DNA of 64,000 bases from Azosocius aquiferis (lineage in GTDB: Bacteria > Pseudomonadota > Gammaproteobacteria > UBA6186 > Azoamicaceae), in the NCBI GenBank assembly GCA_043390185.1, contig DAWERO010000001.1, positions 1 to 64,000 of the forward strand, given 5' to 3'. Each line of letters opens with the position of its first letter. Position 1 is the first letter of the stretch. The notes beneath the pieces were generated by a model. The model was not told the DNA's origin, searched no databases, and worked only from the letters and a program-made list of their open reading frames with translations. A program made the translations under genes and the position numbers. Of the stretch, positions 12,320-21,020 are shown piece after piece.

Positions 12320-12733
12320 ATGAAGTGTTTTCAATTAAATATTGTAACTGCTGAAAAAAATATATTTTCTGGATTATCTCAAAAATTATTTGTGCCTGGA
12401 CAATTGGGGGAATTGGAAATTTTATTTAATCATGCTCCTTTGTTGACTTCATTGTTACCTGGACTTGTTTTATTTGTTAATGATTCTGGAATTAAAGATG
12501 GAATTGTTATTTATGGTGGGATGTTAGAAGTACAACCTAAAATAGCTACAATTTTAGCTAATTCTGCTTTGAGATCTTCACAATTAGATGAATCTGCAGC
12601 TTTGGAAGCTAAAAAAAATAGTGAAGAAAATCTTGTAAAAAGTAATAATAAGATAGATTATAATAGAGCAAGAATGGAATTAGCTATTGCTGTAGCTCAA
12701 CTTCGTTTGATAAGACAATTAAAACAAAAGTAA
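12320..12733 (+). CDS. atpC: F0F1 ATP synthase subunit epsilon
   Basis: Epsilon regulates and couples F1 to the c-ring. The N-terminal beta sandwich (FQLNIVTAEKNIFSG, LGELEILFNHAPLLTSLLPG, GGMLEVQPKIATILAN) and the C-terminal helical hairpin are present; about 137 residues, normal length. GTG 12317 is also in frame, but ATG 12320 is better spaced from the AAGGA at 12309-12313. It is the last gene of the atp operon and is followed by a strong terminator. Confidence 0.95.
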   Translation: MKCFQLNIVTAEKNIFSGLSQKLFVPGQLGELEILFNHAPLLTSLLPGLVLFVNDSGIKDGIVIYGGMLEVQPKIATILANSALRSSQLDESAALEAKKNSEENLVKSNNKIDYNRARMELAIAVAQLRLIRQLKQK

Positions 12734-12737
12734 TTTT

Positions 12738-12775
12738 AAATACAGGTGAATTTTTTTTACCTGTATTTTTTTTTT
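12738..12775. terminator. Rho-independent terminator of the atp operon, shared with glyS
   Basis: A perfect 10-base-pair stem (aaatacaggt at 12738-12747 with acctgtattt at 12759-12768), an 11-base loop and a following T run of 12 form a textbook terminator for atpC. The A/T-symmetric design and the position at the 3' end of the convergent glyS suggest it works in both directions. It is the only obvious hairpin with G and C in the stem in this part of the window. Confidence 0.85.
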
Positions 12776-14750
12776 AATATATTATAGATAATATTTTATT
12801 TATTAATATTGAAAATTTTATTCTATTTATTTTTATTATTTCATTTTTTGTTAAAATCAATATTTTATTTAAGTAATTTTTTGTATTTATTATTATATAT
12901 TTTATTATTAGAGTTATATTATTGTTTTTAATTAATTTTATTTTGTTTATTTTTATGAATAATATATATTCATATTTAGTTTTTATTAAATTTTTATTTA
13001 TTTTATTATTATATACTTTTTTGTTACTAATAAATTTATTAATTCTATTTTTTATTATTATATATTGAATTGATTTTTTTAATTTTAAAAAAATTGAAAT
13101 TTTTTTATTTGAATTGTTTGTTATTATATTTTTTTTTTTTAATATTTGGTTTTTTATTTTATAGTTATTTTCGTAAAAATATTGTAATCTTTTATTAAAT
13201 ATTAATAATAAATTGTTTTTTATTTTATTATTTAAATTTTTTTTATAACATTTTAGTGCTATTGTTATAATGTTTAAAAAATTTATTTTTAAATTATTTG
13301 TTATCAATATTTCAATTATTCCCATAGAAATCCTTTTTAAAAAATATGGATCTTTATTTCCTGTTGGTATTATATTAATACTGTAAAATCCTGTGATTGT
13401 ATCTATTTTATCAGATATTGAAAGGATTGTTCCAGAAATTGAATTTGGTCTTTTATCTTTATAAAATTTTGGTTTGTTTTCTTCTTTTATTGCTATTGAT
13501 ATATTTTTATTTAAATTTAGTTTTTTTGATAAATTATATCCTATTATTCCATGCATTTCAGGAAAATTTTTTACTATTTTGGTTGATAAATCATTTTTTG
13601 TTAATAAACAAATTTTAGTTATGATATTTTTATTGTAGTTTATACTATTTGTAATGTACAACGCTATAATTTTTATTCTTAATATTTTGTTGTAAATAGA
13701 TCCTAATTTTTTATGAAAAATAATATTTTTTAAATTATTTTTTTTTTTTATTAACGATATGTTTGATATTTCATTTAATAGAAATATTATATCTTTTAAT
13801 CTTGAAGTTATAACCTTTTGATAATTTTTTATTATATTTTCTTTATTTTGATTTGTATTTGATATTATTATTAATTTGTTTATGAAATTTTTTTTATAAT
13901 TTTGTAATAAAAAGCATTTTTGTTGTTTTTCTATAACATTTATAATTAATTCTTTTGGAATTTGTAGTAATTTTTTTGAATAACTTGCTATTAAAGTATT
14001 TGGATATTCTGTCATGTTTGTATTTTCATTTATTAAAATTTCATTTTTTATTAATAAAATTTTTGTATTTTTTATTATATTATTTAAAGAATTTATTATT
14101 ATTAATTCTCTTTTTTTTTGACAAGCAATTACTTTTCCTTTTTTTTCTAATATTTTTTCATAAAAAAATGGATTTATTATTATTTTTTTATTATATAATA
14201 AATTATGTCCAAAACTAAAGTTATTACTATTTATGTTATAAATTTTTAAATATATATTAATATTATTAAAAATTGCAATTATCCAATTTATTGGTCTAAT
14301 AAAATATTTATCTATTTCTCCCCATTTCATTTTTTTTGGTATATGAATTTCAGATATTGAATTTTTTATTATTTGAGGTAATAGTTTTAAAATATTTTTT
14401 TTTTTAATTATATTTTCATAAATGTAGTATTCTTTGTTTTTATGTTTTGTTGTTTTTAAATCGTTTATTATTATATTATGATTTTTTAAAAAAATATTTA
14501 TTATTTCATTAGAATTATTTATTTCTGGGCCTTTTATTATGATTTTTTTTTCTTTTGTATATTTTTCTACATTATATAATATTATTGATATTCGTCTTGG
14601 GGTATAAAATCTTTTAATTTTTTGTAAATTTATTTTATTTTTTTGTATATTTTTTAAAATTTGTTGAATAAAAGAATTTGATAAATTTAGTATTTGATTA
14701 GCTGGTAATTCTTCAATTCCTATTTCTATTAATAAATTATTTTTTTTCAT
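12774..14750 (-). CDS. glyS: Glycine--tRNA ligase beta subunit
   Basis: This is the large subunit of the alpha2-beta2 bacterial glycyl-tRNA synthetase, involved in tRNA binding. The 658-residue protein (E. coli 689) starts LLIEIGIEELPANQI, the family signature, then shows FYTPRRISI, PKKMKWGE, FIRPINWI, EYPNTLIASY, FPEMHGIIG and a DPYFLKRISMGIIEIL segment matching the conserved DPFALRR region. The C-terminal anticodon-binding part is very rich in Ile, Asn and Lys and less conserved. It starts 14 bases after glyQ, so the subunits are co-expressed. Confidence 0.94.
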   Translation of the reverse strand: MKKNNLLIEIGIEELPANQILNLSNSFIQQILKNIQKNKINLQKIKRFYTPRRISIILYNVEKYTKEKKIIIKGPEINNSNEIINIFLKNHNIIINDLKTTKHKNKEYYIYENIIKKKNILKLLPQIIKNSISEIHIPKKMKWGEIDKYFIRPINWIIAIFNNINIYLKIYNINSNNFSFGHNLLYNKKIIINPFFYEKILEKKGKVIACQKKRELIIINSLNNIIKNTKILLIKNEILINENTNMTEYPNTLIASYSKKLLQIPKELIINVIEKQQKCFLLQNYKKNFINKLIIISNTNQNKENIIKNYQKVITSRLKDIIFLLNEISNISLIKKKNNLKNIIFHKKLGSIYNKILRIKIIALYITNSINYNKNIITKICLLTKNDLSTKIVKNFPEMHGIIGYNLSKKLNLNKNISIAIKEENKPKFYKDKRPNSISGTILSISDKIDTITGFYSINIIPTGNKDPYFLKRISMGIIEILITNNLKINFLNIITIALKCYKKNLNNKIKNNLLLIFNKRLQYFYENNYKIKNQILKKKNIITNNSNKKISIFLKLKKSIQYIIIKNRINKFISNKKVYNNKINKNLIKTKYEYILFIKINKIKLIKNNNITLIIKYIIINTKNYLNKILILTKNEIIKINRIKFSILINKILSIIY

Positions 14751-14764
14751 TTTTTTTCCTTTTT

Positions 14765-15649
14765 TTATTTTATTAATAGTGGAAATTTCATTTTGTTTCT
14801 AATATTATAATATAATTTTGCCACTATTAAAGAAAGTGTTCTTATTCTGTATATTAATACTTGTTTTTCTGTTGTTGATAATGTGGCCCTTGAATCTAAT
14901 AAATTAAATATATGTGATAATTTTATTATTATTTCATATGATGGATATGGTAATTTATTTTTTATTATATTTGTGCATTCTTTTTCTAAATTATTAAAAT
15001 TATTTAGTAATAATTTTTGGTTCGCTATTTCTAAATTATATTTTGATATTTCTTGTTCTCTTTGAATAAATATATCTTCATATTTTAAATTTTTTGACCA
15101 ATATAATTTATTAATTGAATTTTTTTTTTGTATAAACATAGCAATTCTTTCTATTCCATATGTTATTTCTCCCATTATAGGTTTACATTCTAAACCACCC
15201 ATTTGTTGAAAATATGTAAATTGCGTTATTTCCATTCCGTTTAACCATACTTCCCATCCCAATCCCCATGCTCCTATTGATGGGCTTTCCCAATTGTCTT
15301 CGATGAATCTTATATCATTTTTATTTATTTTTATTTTTAGTTGTTGTAATGATTGTATATATAAATTTTGAATATTTTTTGGGCTTGGTTTTAGTATAAC
15401 TTGATATTGATAATAATGTTGATTTCTATTGGGATGTGATCCGTATCTACTATCAATAGGTCGCCTTGATGGTTGAATAAATGCAGCTTTCCATGGTTCT
15501 GGGCCAATTGATCTAAAAAATGTATCAGGATGAAATGATCCAGCACCTACTTCTATATCTATTGGTTGTAATATTAAACAATTTTGTTTTTGCCAAAAAT
15601 TTTGCAATTCATATATTATATTTTGTATTGTTAAAAAATTTTTTTTCAT
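14765..15649 (-). CDS. glyQ: Glycine--tRNA ligase alpha subunit
   Basis: The catalytic subunit of glycyl-tRNA synthetase, 294 residues. Highly conserved motifs include LQPIDIEVGAGSFHPDTFFR, EPWKAAFIQPSRRP, RYGSHPNRNQHYYQYQVI, EDNWESPSIGAWGLGWEVW and EITQFTYFQQMGG. It precedes glyS on the minus strand and pairs with the tRNA-Gly at 49858. Confidence 0.96.
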   Translation of the reverse strand: MKKNFLTIQNIIYELQNFWQKQNCLILQPIDIEVGAGSFHPDTFFRSIGPEPWKAAFIQPSRRPIDSRYGSHPNRNQHYYQYQVILKPSPKNIQNLYIQSLQQLKIKINKNDIRFIEDNWESPSIGAWGLGWEVWLNGMEITQFTYFQQMGGLECKPIMGEITYGIERIAMFIQKKNSINKLYWSKNLKYEDIFIQREQEISKYNLEIANQKLLLNNFNNLEKECTNIIKNKLPYPSYEIIIKLSHIFNLLDSRATLSTTEKQVLIYRIRTLSLIVAKLYYNIRNKMKFPLLIK

Positions 15650-15721
15650 GATATGGTACCTTTTATATATTAAAATTAAATTTTATTGTCTTTAATTTTT
15701 TTTATTTGTATTTTATATTTT

Positions 15722-16657
15722 TTACATTTTTTTTAAAAATTGTCCTATAATGAAAAAATTTGTATTATTTAAAATTTTAGTATTTATAATTTTTTTATTT
15801 TCTATTTTTAATTTTTTTATTATTATAATATTTTTTATTGTTGATACATATATTCCTTTATTATTTTTTTTTATTATTTGTCCATATTTATATTTTATAT
15901 TTTTAATGTATATTGTTGCTTCTATTATTTGTATTTTTTTTGATTTAAAAAACGTAAAAGAAGATGGCCAACCATAATATGCTTTTATTTGTTTATTTAT
16001 TTTATTTGCTGTATTTTTCCAGTTTATTAATCCATCTATTTTTTTTATTTTTTGTGCGTATGTAATTAAATTTTTATTTTGATTTTTTTGTTTAAATTTA
16101 TTGTTATATAATTTATTTATATTATTTATTAAAATTTTTGAAGCTATTTGTGCTAATTTTATATTTAAATGAAAAAGTGTATTATAATATTTTATTTTAC
16201 ATATTTTTTTATATATTATTTTACCTTCATCTATTTTTTCATTCATTATAATTATAGTAATTCCTGTATATTTGTCATTATTTATTAATGATGTTTGAAT
16301 AGGAGATGAACCTCTAAATTTTGGCAATAATGATGCATGTATATTTATACATCCTATTTTTGGTAAATTTAGTATTTCTTTTGGAAATATATGACCATAC
16401 GATGCAACTAATATCATAAATGGGTTAAAATTTTTTATTAATTTTATTGTTTCATTGTTTGATAAATTTTCACATTGGCTAAATACAATATTTTTTTTTT
16501 TTGTTAGTGTAATTATTTCATTAATAGGGGAATTTTTTTTATGTTTTATTTTTATTAATGGAGATATTACATGATTTATTTCTATATTTTTTTTTAATAA
16601 ATTTTTTATTATTATATGTGAAAATTTTGAAGATCCAGCAAATGTTATTTTTTTCAT
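15722..16657 (-). CDS. fmt: Methionyl-tRNA formyltransferase
   Basis: Formylates initiator Met-tRNA using 10-formyltetrahydrofolate. Catalytic-domain motifs are seen: an N-terminal FAGSSKFS, the GCINIHASLLPKFRGSSPIQTSLIN region with the active-site Asn and His, and TGITIIIMNEKIDEG, which contains the catalytic aspartate region. 311 residues, normal length; the C-terminal OB-fold half is Ile/Lys/Asn-rich and poorly conserved. It needs folate cofactors, which fits the dihydrofolate reductase at 26591. Confidence 0.93.
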   Translation of the reverse strand: MKKITFAGSSKFSHIIIKNLLKKNIEINHVISPLIKIKHKKNSPINEIITLTKKKNIVFSQCENLSNNETIKLIKNFNPFMILVASYGHIFPKEILNLPKIGCINIHASLLPKFRGSSPIQTSLINNDKYTGITIIIMNEKIDEGKIIYKKICKIKYYNTLFHLNIKLAQIASKILINNINKLYNNKFKQKNQNKNLITYAQKIKKIDGLINWKNTANKINKQIKAYYGWPSSFTFFKSKKIQIIEATIYIKNIKYKYGQIIKKNNKGIYVSTIKNIIIIKKLKIENKKIINTKILNNTNFFIIGQFLKKM

Positions 16658-16801
16658 TATGAATTTATGATCCTTATATAATATATTGATTGTTTTTTTT
16701 TATTTTATTATTATTTAATTTTATATAATTTATTTTAACATTAAATATTTTTTATATAAAAAATTTGATATATTAATTTTTTAGTTTTTTTTAAGATTGA
16801 A

Positions 16802-17365
16802 ATGAATAAAATAAAATTATTTGGTGGCATTTTTAAAGGTCAAGAAATTTTATATTATTCTTCAAATGTAAGGCCTACAATTTTTATTATTAGAAAAATT
16901 TTATTTAATTGGCTTAAAGATTGTATTATTGGGGCAAGAGTATTGGATATTTTTGGTGGTTCTGGAATTTTAGGGTTTGAATCTATTTCTAGAGGGGCTT
17001 CTTATTTGTTGATTATAGAAAAAATAGATTTTATTTGTAAAAATATTTTATTGAATATGAAAAAGTTAAATTTATTAAATGTTAATTTGATTAATATTGA
17101 TGTATTTAAATGGTTTGATTTTTTAAAAATTACAAAATTTTATATAAAATCTTTTGATATTATTTTTATAGATCCACCTTATGATAGTAATTATTTATTT
17201 TGTTGTTTAGAAATTTTATTAAAAAATAATTTTATAACAAAAAATAGTTATATATATATTGAGTCTTATGTTAATTATGAAAATGAATTTATATATTTTA
17301 GTTATAAAATTTTTAAATCGAGAGTTCTTGGAAATATTAGATTTTATATTATAAAAAAAATGTAA
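16802..17365 (+). CDS. rsmD: 16S rRNA (guanine-966-N2)-methyltransferase
   Basis: A SAM-dependent methyltransferase of 187 residues that modifies 16S rRNA. It shows the RPT start motif, LFNWL, the SAM-binding loop VLDIFGGSGILGFE, and the catalytic FIDPPY motif near residue 121. In the family the RPT is usually followed by TDRVRE; here it reads IFIIRK, a loss of charged residues. It is divergent from fmt and followed after six bases by cca. Confidence 0.9.
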   Translation: MNKIKLFGGIFKGQEILYYSSNVRPTIFIIRKILFNWLKDCIIGARVLDIFGGSGILGFESISRGASYLLIIEKIDFICKNILLNMKKLNLLNVNLINIDVFKWFDFLKITKFYIKSFDIIFIDPPYDSNYLFCCLEILLKNNFITKNSYIYIESYVNYENEFIYFSYKIFKSRVLGNIRFYIIKKM

Positions 17366-17371
17366 ATTATT

Positions 17372-18571
17372 ATGATTATATTTTTAGTTGGTGGATCTTT
17401 AAGAGATAGAATTTTAGGATTAAAAATAGTTGATAATGATTGGGTTATTGTTGGTGGAATAAAAAATTTTTTAATTAAATATAAATTTTTTCAGGTTGGA
17501 AAAAATTTCCCAATTTTTATTCATCCTATAACAAAAGAAGAATATTCTTTAGCTAGAGTTGAAAAAAAATATCATTATGGATATAAAAATTTTTATATAA
17601 ATTTTAATTTTTTTGTTACTATTGAAGAAGATTTGTATAGAAGAGATTTAAGTATAAATTCTATTGCTAAAAATTTTTTTGGTTATTTTATTATAGACCC
17701 ATATAATGGAATAAATGATGTTAAAATTAGAATATTAAGACACGTTTCTTTATTTTTTATAGAAGATCCTATAAGAATTTTGAGAATTGCTAGATTTAGT
17801 GCTAAATTTTATAATTATAGTTTTTTTGTTGCATATGAAACATTAGATCTTATTAAATATATTGTTAACACATTAGAAATTAGTGTTTTACCAGCAGAAA
17901 GGGTTTGGAAAGAATTAATAAAAGTTTTTAATTATGGTAATTTAGATTATTTTTTTTCTATTTTATATAAATGTGAAGGAATTTTTATAATTAAGCCATT
18001 ATTAAGTATATTTTTATATATACCTTTTTTTAAAAATAGTATATGTTTAAAAAATTATATATATTTTTATATGAATTTATTTTGTTTAATTTTTTATAAT
18101 TTTAATTATAGAATGATTGTTTTTTATTATAAAATTATTAATTTTTTTTTAATATATAAATTTTTATTTTTATTTTTTAAATATAAATTTTTTTGTAATT
18201 TATTTATCAATATTTTTTTTTCTTATTATAAATTATCTAATAATTATTTTTATTTAATTAATAATTTATATTTTCTTAATATTTTTTTATTAAATTTTTT
18301 TTATTTTGATTCTAGAATTGTTTTTAAAATTTTAACATTTTTAGATTTTTTTAGACGTTCTAGATTTTGTAAAAAATTTTTATTATTAGTTTTAATAAAA
18401 TTAGATATATTTTTTTGTAATTTTATTAATGTATTAATTTTATATGATATTATGTCTTTCATAAATAAAAAATGTTTTTTTTTGAATTATAATTTTTTTA
18501 TTTATAAAAAAGTTAAATATTTTAATTATAAAAAAAAATTAAGTTTATTGGATAATTATTTATTTTTTTAA
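17372..18571 (+). CDS. cca: CCA tRNA nucleotidyltransferase
   Basis: Adds or repairs the 3'-CCA of tRNAs. The N-terminal nucleotidyltransferase half is well conserved: VGGSLRDRILGL, DNDWVIVGG with the metal-binding Asp pair, RRDLSINSIA, DPYNG and EDPIRILRIARFSAKF. From about residue 200 the protein becomes a Phe/Tyr/Ile/Asn-rich, low-complexity sequence of which the C-terminal domain is not recognisable (the E. coli enzyme has an HD domain there). Most tRNAs in this window lack an encoded CCA, so the activity should be essential. Confidence 0.88.
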   Translation: MIIFLVGGSLRDRILGLKIVDNDWVIVGGIKNFLIKYKFFQVGKNFPIFIHPITKEEYSLARVEKKYHYGYKNFYINFNFFVTIEEDLYRRDLSINSIAKNFFGYFIIDPYNGINDVKIRILRHVSLFFIEDPIRILRIARFSAKFYNYSFFVAYETLDLIKYIVNTLEISVLPAERVWKELIKVFNYGNLDYFFSILYKCEGIFIIKPLLSIFLYIPFFKNSICLKNYIYFYMNLFCLIFYNFNYRMIVFYYKIINFFLIYKFLFLFFKYKFFCNLFINIFFSYYKLSNNYFYLINNLYFLNIFLLNFFYFDSRIVFKILTFLDFFRRSRFCKKFLLLVLIKLDIFFCNFINVLILYDIMSFINKKCFFLNYNFFIYKKVKYFNYKKKLSLLDNYLFF

Positions 18572-19645
18572 TTATATTTTTTTATTTATATTTTTTCCAT
18601 AGCATATTATTTTAAAAACTTCTCCCATTTCTTGAGGAAACATAAATTTATTTATTTCTTTATTTGTTTTTATATTATTTTTATTATATTGTTTTATTAA
18701 TTTTTTTATTTTATTTTTAAAAAAAAATTTTGATAAATATTCAAATTTTATATAATTCATATTATTTAATTTTATAGATTCATATATAGAAGTAAAATCT
18801 ACATGACATGTTATATCTTGTGTCCCTTTATTTATAAAAATATTTTTAATTGCGTAATGTTTATAATGACACATAATCGTACCTTCTTTTCTTATATAAT
18901 TATAATATTCTTTTCTTGTGTAACCATAATCAAAAATAAATATATATCCCCTATTTATAATTGAGGATATTTTTTTTATCCATGGAAATATTAATAAATT
19001 TATTTCTGATTCGTAATTATTGGATTTTAAATTTATATAATTTATATATTTTATTAAATTTTTTTTAATTTTTATTATAGACCATTGAAAATAATTAAAA
19101 TTATTTAAGGTTATTATTTTTTCTGATAATTTTTTATTTTTTATGGAAAAAGCATAATTTGGAAAAGCGTCAATTATTTCGTTACATATTATTATTCCTG
19201 TTATATCTACATTTTTTTTTAATTTTGATATCCATTCTATTTTGTATTGTAAATTTTTTTTTTTTAAGAATTTTTTTTGTATTTTTTTTAATTTTTCGCT
19301 TATTTCTATTATTTTATATCCTTTACATTTTGTTTTTAGTTTGTAACATTCTTTTAATAATTTATATGCTAGCATTCCAGTTCCAGCTCCTATTTCTATT
19401 ATATACCCTCCGTTTAGTAAGTTTAAAGCTTTATTTATATTTAAAGATAAACAATTTGTAAATATAATTCCCATTTCTGAAAAGGTTGTATAGTCTCCTT
19501 TATTACCTATATTTATTATTTTATTTGAATAATATCCTAATTTTTTTTCATATAAGCATATTTTCATATAGGTATAAAAATTTATATAATTTTTTATAAA
19601 TATTAAGTTTTTTATATAATAATTTAAATTATTTTTTTTTATCAT
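18572..19645 (-). CDS. MidA-type class I SAM-dependent methyltransferase
   Basis: The 357-residue product belongs to the SAM-dependent methyltransferase family related to mitochondrial NDUFAF7/MidA (COG1565). It has YMKICLYEKKLGYY near the start, GDYTTFSEMG, the SAM loop IIEIGAGTGMLA, ICNEIIDAFP, FIFDYGYTRKEYY and a C-terminal EMGEVFKII. In mitochondria the relative methylates a complex I subunit; in bacteria the substrate is unknown. It follows tsaD by 23 bases on the same strand. A link to a respiratory complex I in this organism is inference only. Confidence 0.85.
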   Translation of the reverse strand: MIKKNNLNYYIKNLIFIKNYINFYTYMKICLYEKKLGYYSNKIINIGNKGDYTTFSEMGIIFTNCLSLNINKALNLLNGGYIIEIGAGTGMLAYKLLKECYKLKTKCKGYKIIEISEKLKKIQKKFLKKKNLQYKIEWISKLKKNVDITGIIICNEIIDAFPNYAFSIKNKKLSEKIITLNNFNYFQWSIIKIKKNLIKYINYINLKSNNYESEINLLIFPWIKKISSIINRGYIFIFDYGYTRKEYYNYIRKEGTIMCHYKHYAIKNIFINKGTQDITCHVDFTSIYESIKLNNMNYIKFEYLSKFFFKNKIKKLIKQYNKNNIKTNKEINKFMFPQEMGEVFKIICYGKNINKKI

Positions 19646-19668
19646 ATTATTTTGTTTTTTTTGTAATA

Positions 19669-20667
19669 TTAAATTTTAATTTTTGTATTTATATTTATTT
19701 TATTATTATTATCTAAATTATTCATTATAAATTTTTGATATCCAACAAAAGATATCATCCCTCCGTTGTCTGTACATAATGAATTTTTTGGAAAAAAAAT
19801 ATTTGTTTTATTTTTTTTTATTAATTGTAAAAATTTTATTTTTAATTTTTTATTTATACTTACTCCTCCAGATATTGATAAATTATTAATTTTATTAAAT
19901 TCTATTGCTCTGAAGCATTTTATAAATAATGTATCTATTATTGTTTCTTGTAAAGAATAAGCTATGTTCTCTATTATATTTTTATTTAAATTTGTTTTAT
20001 TAATAATATTTTTTATGTGTGTTTTTAATCCACTAAAACTAAAATTTAAATTTTTATTTTTTGTTAAAGGTTTTGGAAAATTATAATAATTGTTTATATT
20101 TTTTTTTGATTTTTTTTCTATTTCTTTTCCTCCTGGATATCCTAAATTTAATAATTTTGAAATTTTATCTAATATTTCTCCTGTTGAGTCATCTAAAGTT
20201 TCTCCTAATATTTTATAAAATCCTATTTTTTCTATTTTTATTAGCATTGTATGACCTCCAGATATTATTAAAGATATAAATGGAAATTTAGGTTTTTTAT
20301 TATTTATAAATGATGAAAATATATGTCCTTCTAGATGATTTATTTTTATTGTTGGAATTTTTAATTTATAGCTTAATGATTTTGCAAATGATGTTCCTAT
20401 CATTAAAGATCCTGATAACCCAGGTCCATATGTATAAGATATTGCTATTATATCATATATTTTTATTGAAGAATTTTTTATTGTTTTTAAAAATAATGGA
20501 ATTATTTTTTGTATATGATCTCTTGATGATAATTCTGGAACTGGGCCTCCAAAGTTTTTATGTATTATTATTTGACTATATATTTCATTACAAATTAGTA
20601 ATTTTTTGCTATCATATATAGCTATTCCTGTTTCATCACAAGAAGTTTCTATTCCTAATATTTTCAT
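19669..20667 (-). CDS. tsaD: tRNA N6-threonylcarbamoyladenosine synthase TsaD
   Basis: TsaD transfers the threonylcarbamoyl group to A37 of ANN-decoding tRNAs. Clear ASKHA-fold motifs: ILGIETSCDETGIA at the start, FGGPVPELSSRDHI, YGPGLSGSLMIG, the metal-binding HLEGH with its two histidines, ISGGHTML, LDDSTGEILDK and LCTDNGGMISF. 332 residues, normal length. It is divergent from rpsU, the usual gammaproteobacterial arrangement. Confidence 0.96.
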   Translation of the reverse strand: MKILGIETSCDETGIAIYDSKKLLICNEIYSQIIIHKNFGGPVPELSSRDHIQKIIPLFLKTIKNSSIKIYDIIAISYTYGPGLSGSLMIGTSFAKSLSYKLKIPTIKINHLEGHIFSSFINNKKPKFPFISLIISGGHTMLIKIEKIGFYKILGETLDDSTGEILDKISKLLNLGYPGGKEIEKKSKKNINNYYNFPKPLTKNKNLNFSFSGLKTHIKNIINKTNLNKNIIENIAYSLQETIIDTLFIKCFRAIEFNKINNLSISGGVSINKKLKIKFLQLIKKNKTNIFFPKNSLCTDNGGMISFVGYQKFIMNNLDNNNKININTKIKI

Positions 20668-20704
20668 AATTAATTTTTTTATTTTAATATATATTTTATA
20701 ATAC

Positions 20705-20735
20705 TTGCATTATTGTTTTCTTATTATATTATAAT
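20705..20735 (+). promoter_or_regulatory. Possible promoter of the rpsU-dnaG-rpoD operon
   Basis: TTGCAT at 20705-20710 and TATAAT at 20730-20735 lie in the divergent tsaD/rpsU interval. The 19-base spacer is longer than ideal. A GGAG ribosome-binding site follows ahead of rpsU. TATAAT matches are cheap in this AT-rich sequence, so confidence is modest. Confidence 0.35.
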
Positions 20736-20774
20736 GTTATAAAAAAACCTATCATTTGGAGAAAATTATTAATT

Positions 20775-20999
20775 ATGACTTATATTATTGTTAGAGAAGG
20801 TGAGCATCTTGATGCAGCTATAAGAAGATTGAAAAGATATGTAGAAAAAGCTGGAATACCTAGAGAGCTTAGACAAAGAGAAAGGTATGAAAAACCTGCA
20901 AAAAAAAGACAAAGAGAATTAGCTGCTGCAAAAAAACGTCAACTAAAAAAACAGAAATTTTTATTAAATAAGATTTCTCCTTCTTTTTATAAAAAATAA
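20775..20999 (+). CDS. rpsU: 30S ribosomal protein S21
   Basis: A 74-residue basic protein of the small subunit. It shows the family pattern IIVREGEHLDAAIRRLKR followed by GIPRELRQRERYEKP and a Lys-rich tail. GGAG lies ahead of ATG 20775. First gene of the macromolecular synthesis operon rpsU-dnaG-rpoD, in conserved order. Confidence 0.96.
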   Translation: MTYIIVREGEHLDAAIRRLKRYVEKAGIPRELRQRERYEKPAKKRQRELAAAKKRQLKKQKFLLNKISPSFYKK

Positions 21000-21020
21000 T
21001 TTTATTTTTAATTAGAAATT

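Noticed and set aside
13397..16000. Plus-strand frames rich in Phe and Leu opposite glyS, glyQ and fmt
   Set aside because: They mirror A-rich coding strands; the minus-strand proteins are clearly conserved.
19159..20621. Plus-strand frames opposite the MidA-type gene and tsaD
   Set aside because: Low-complexity mirror frames without a ribosome-binding site or family match.
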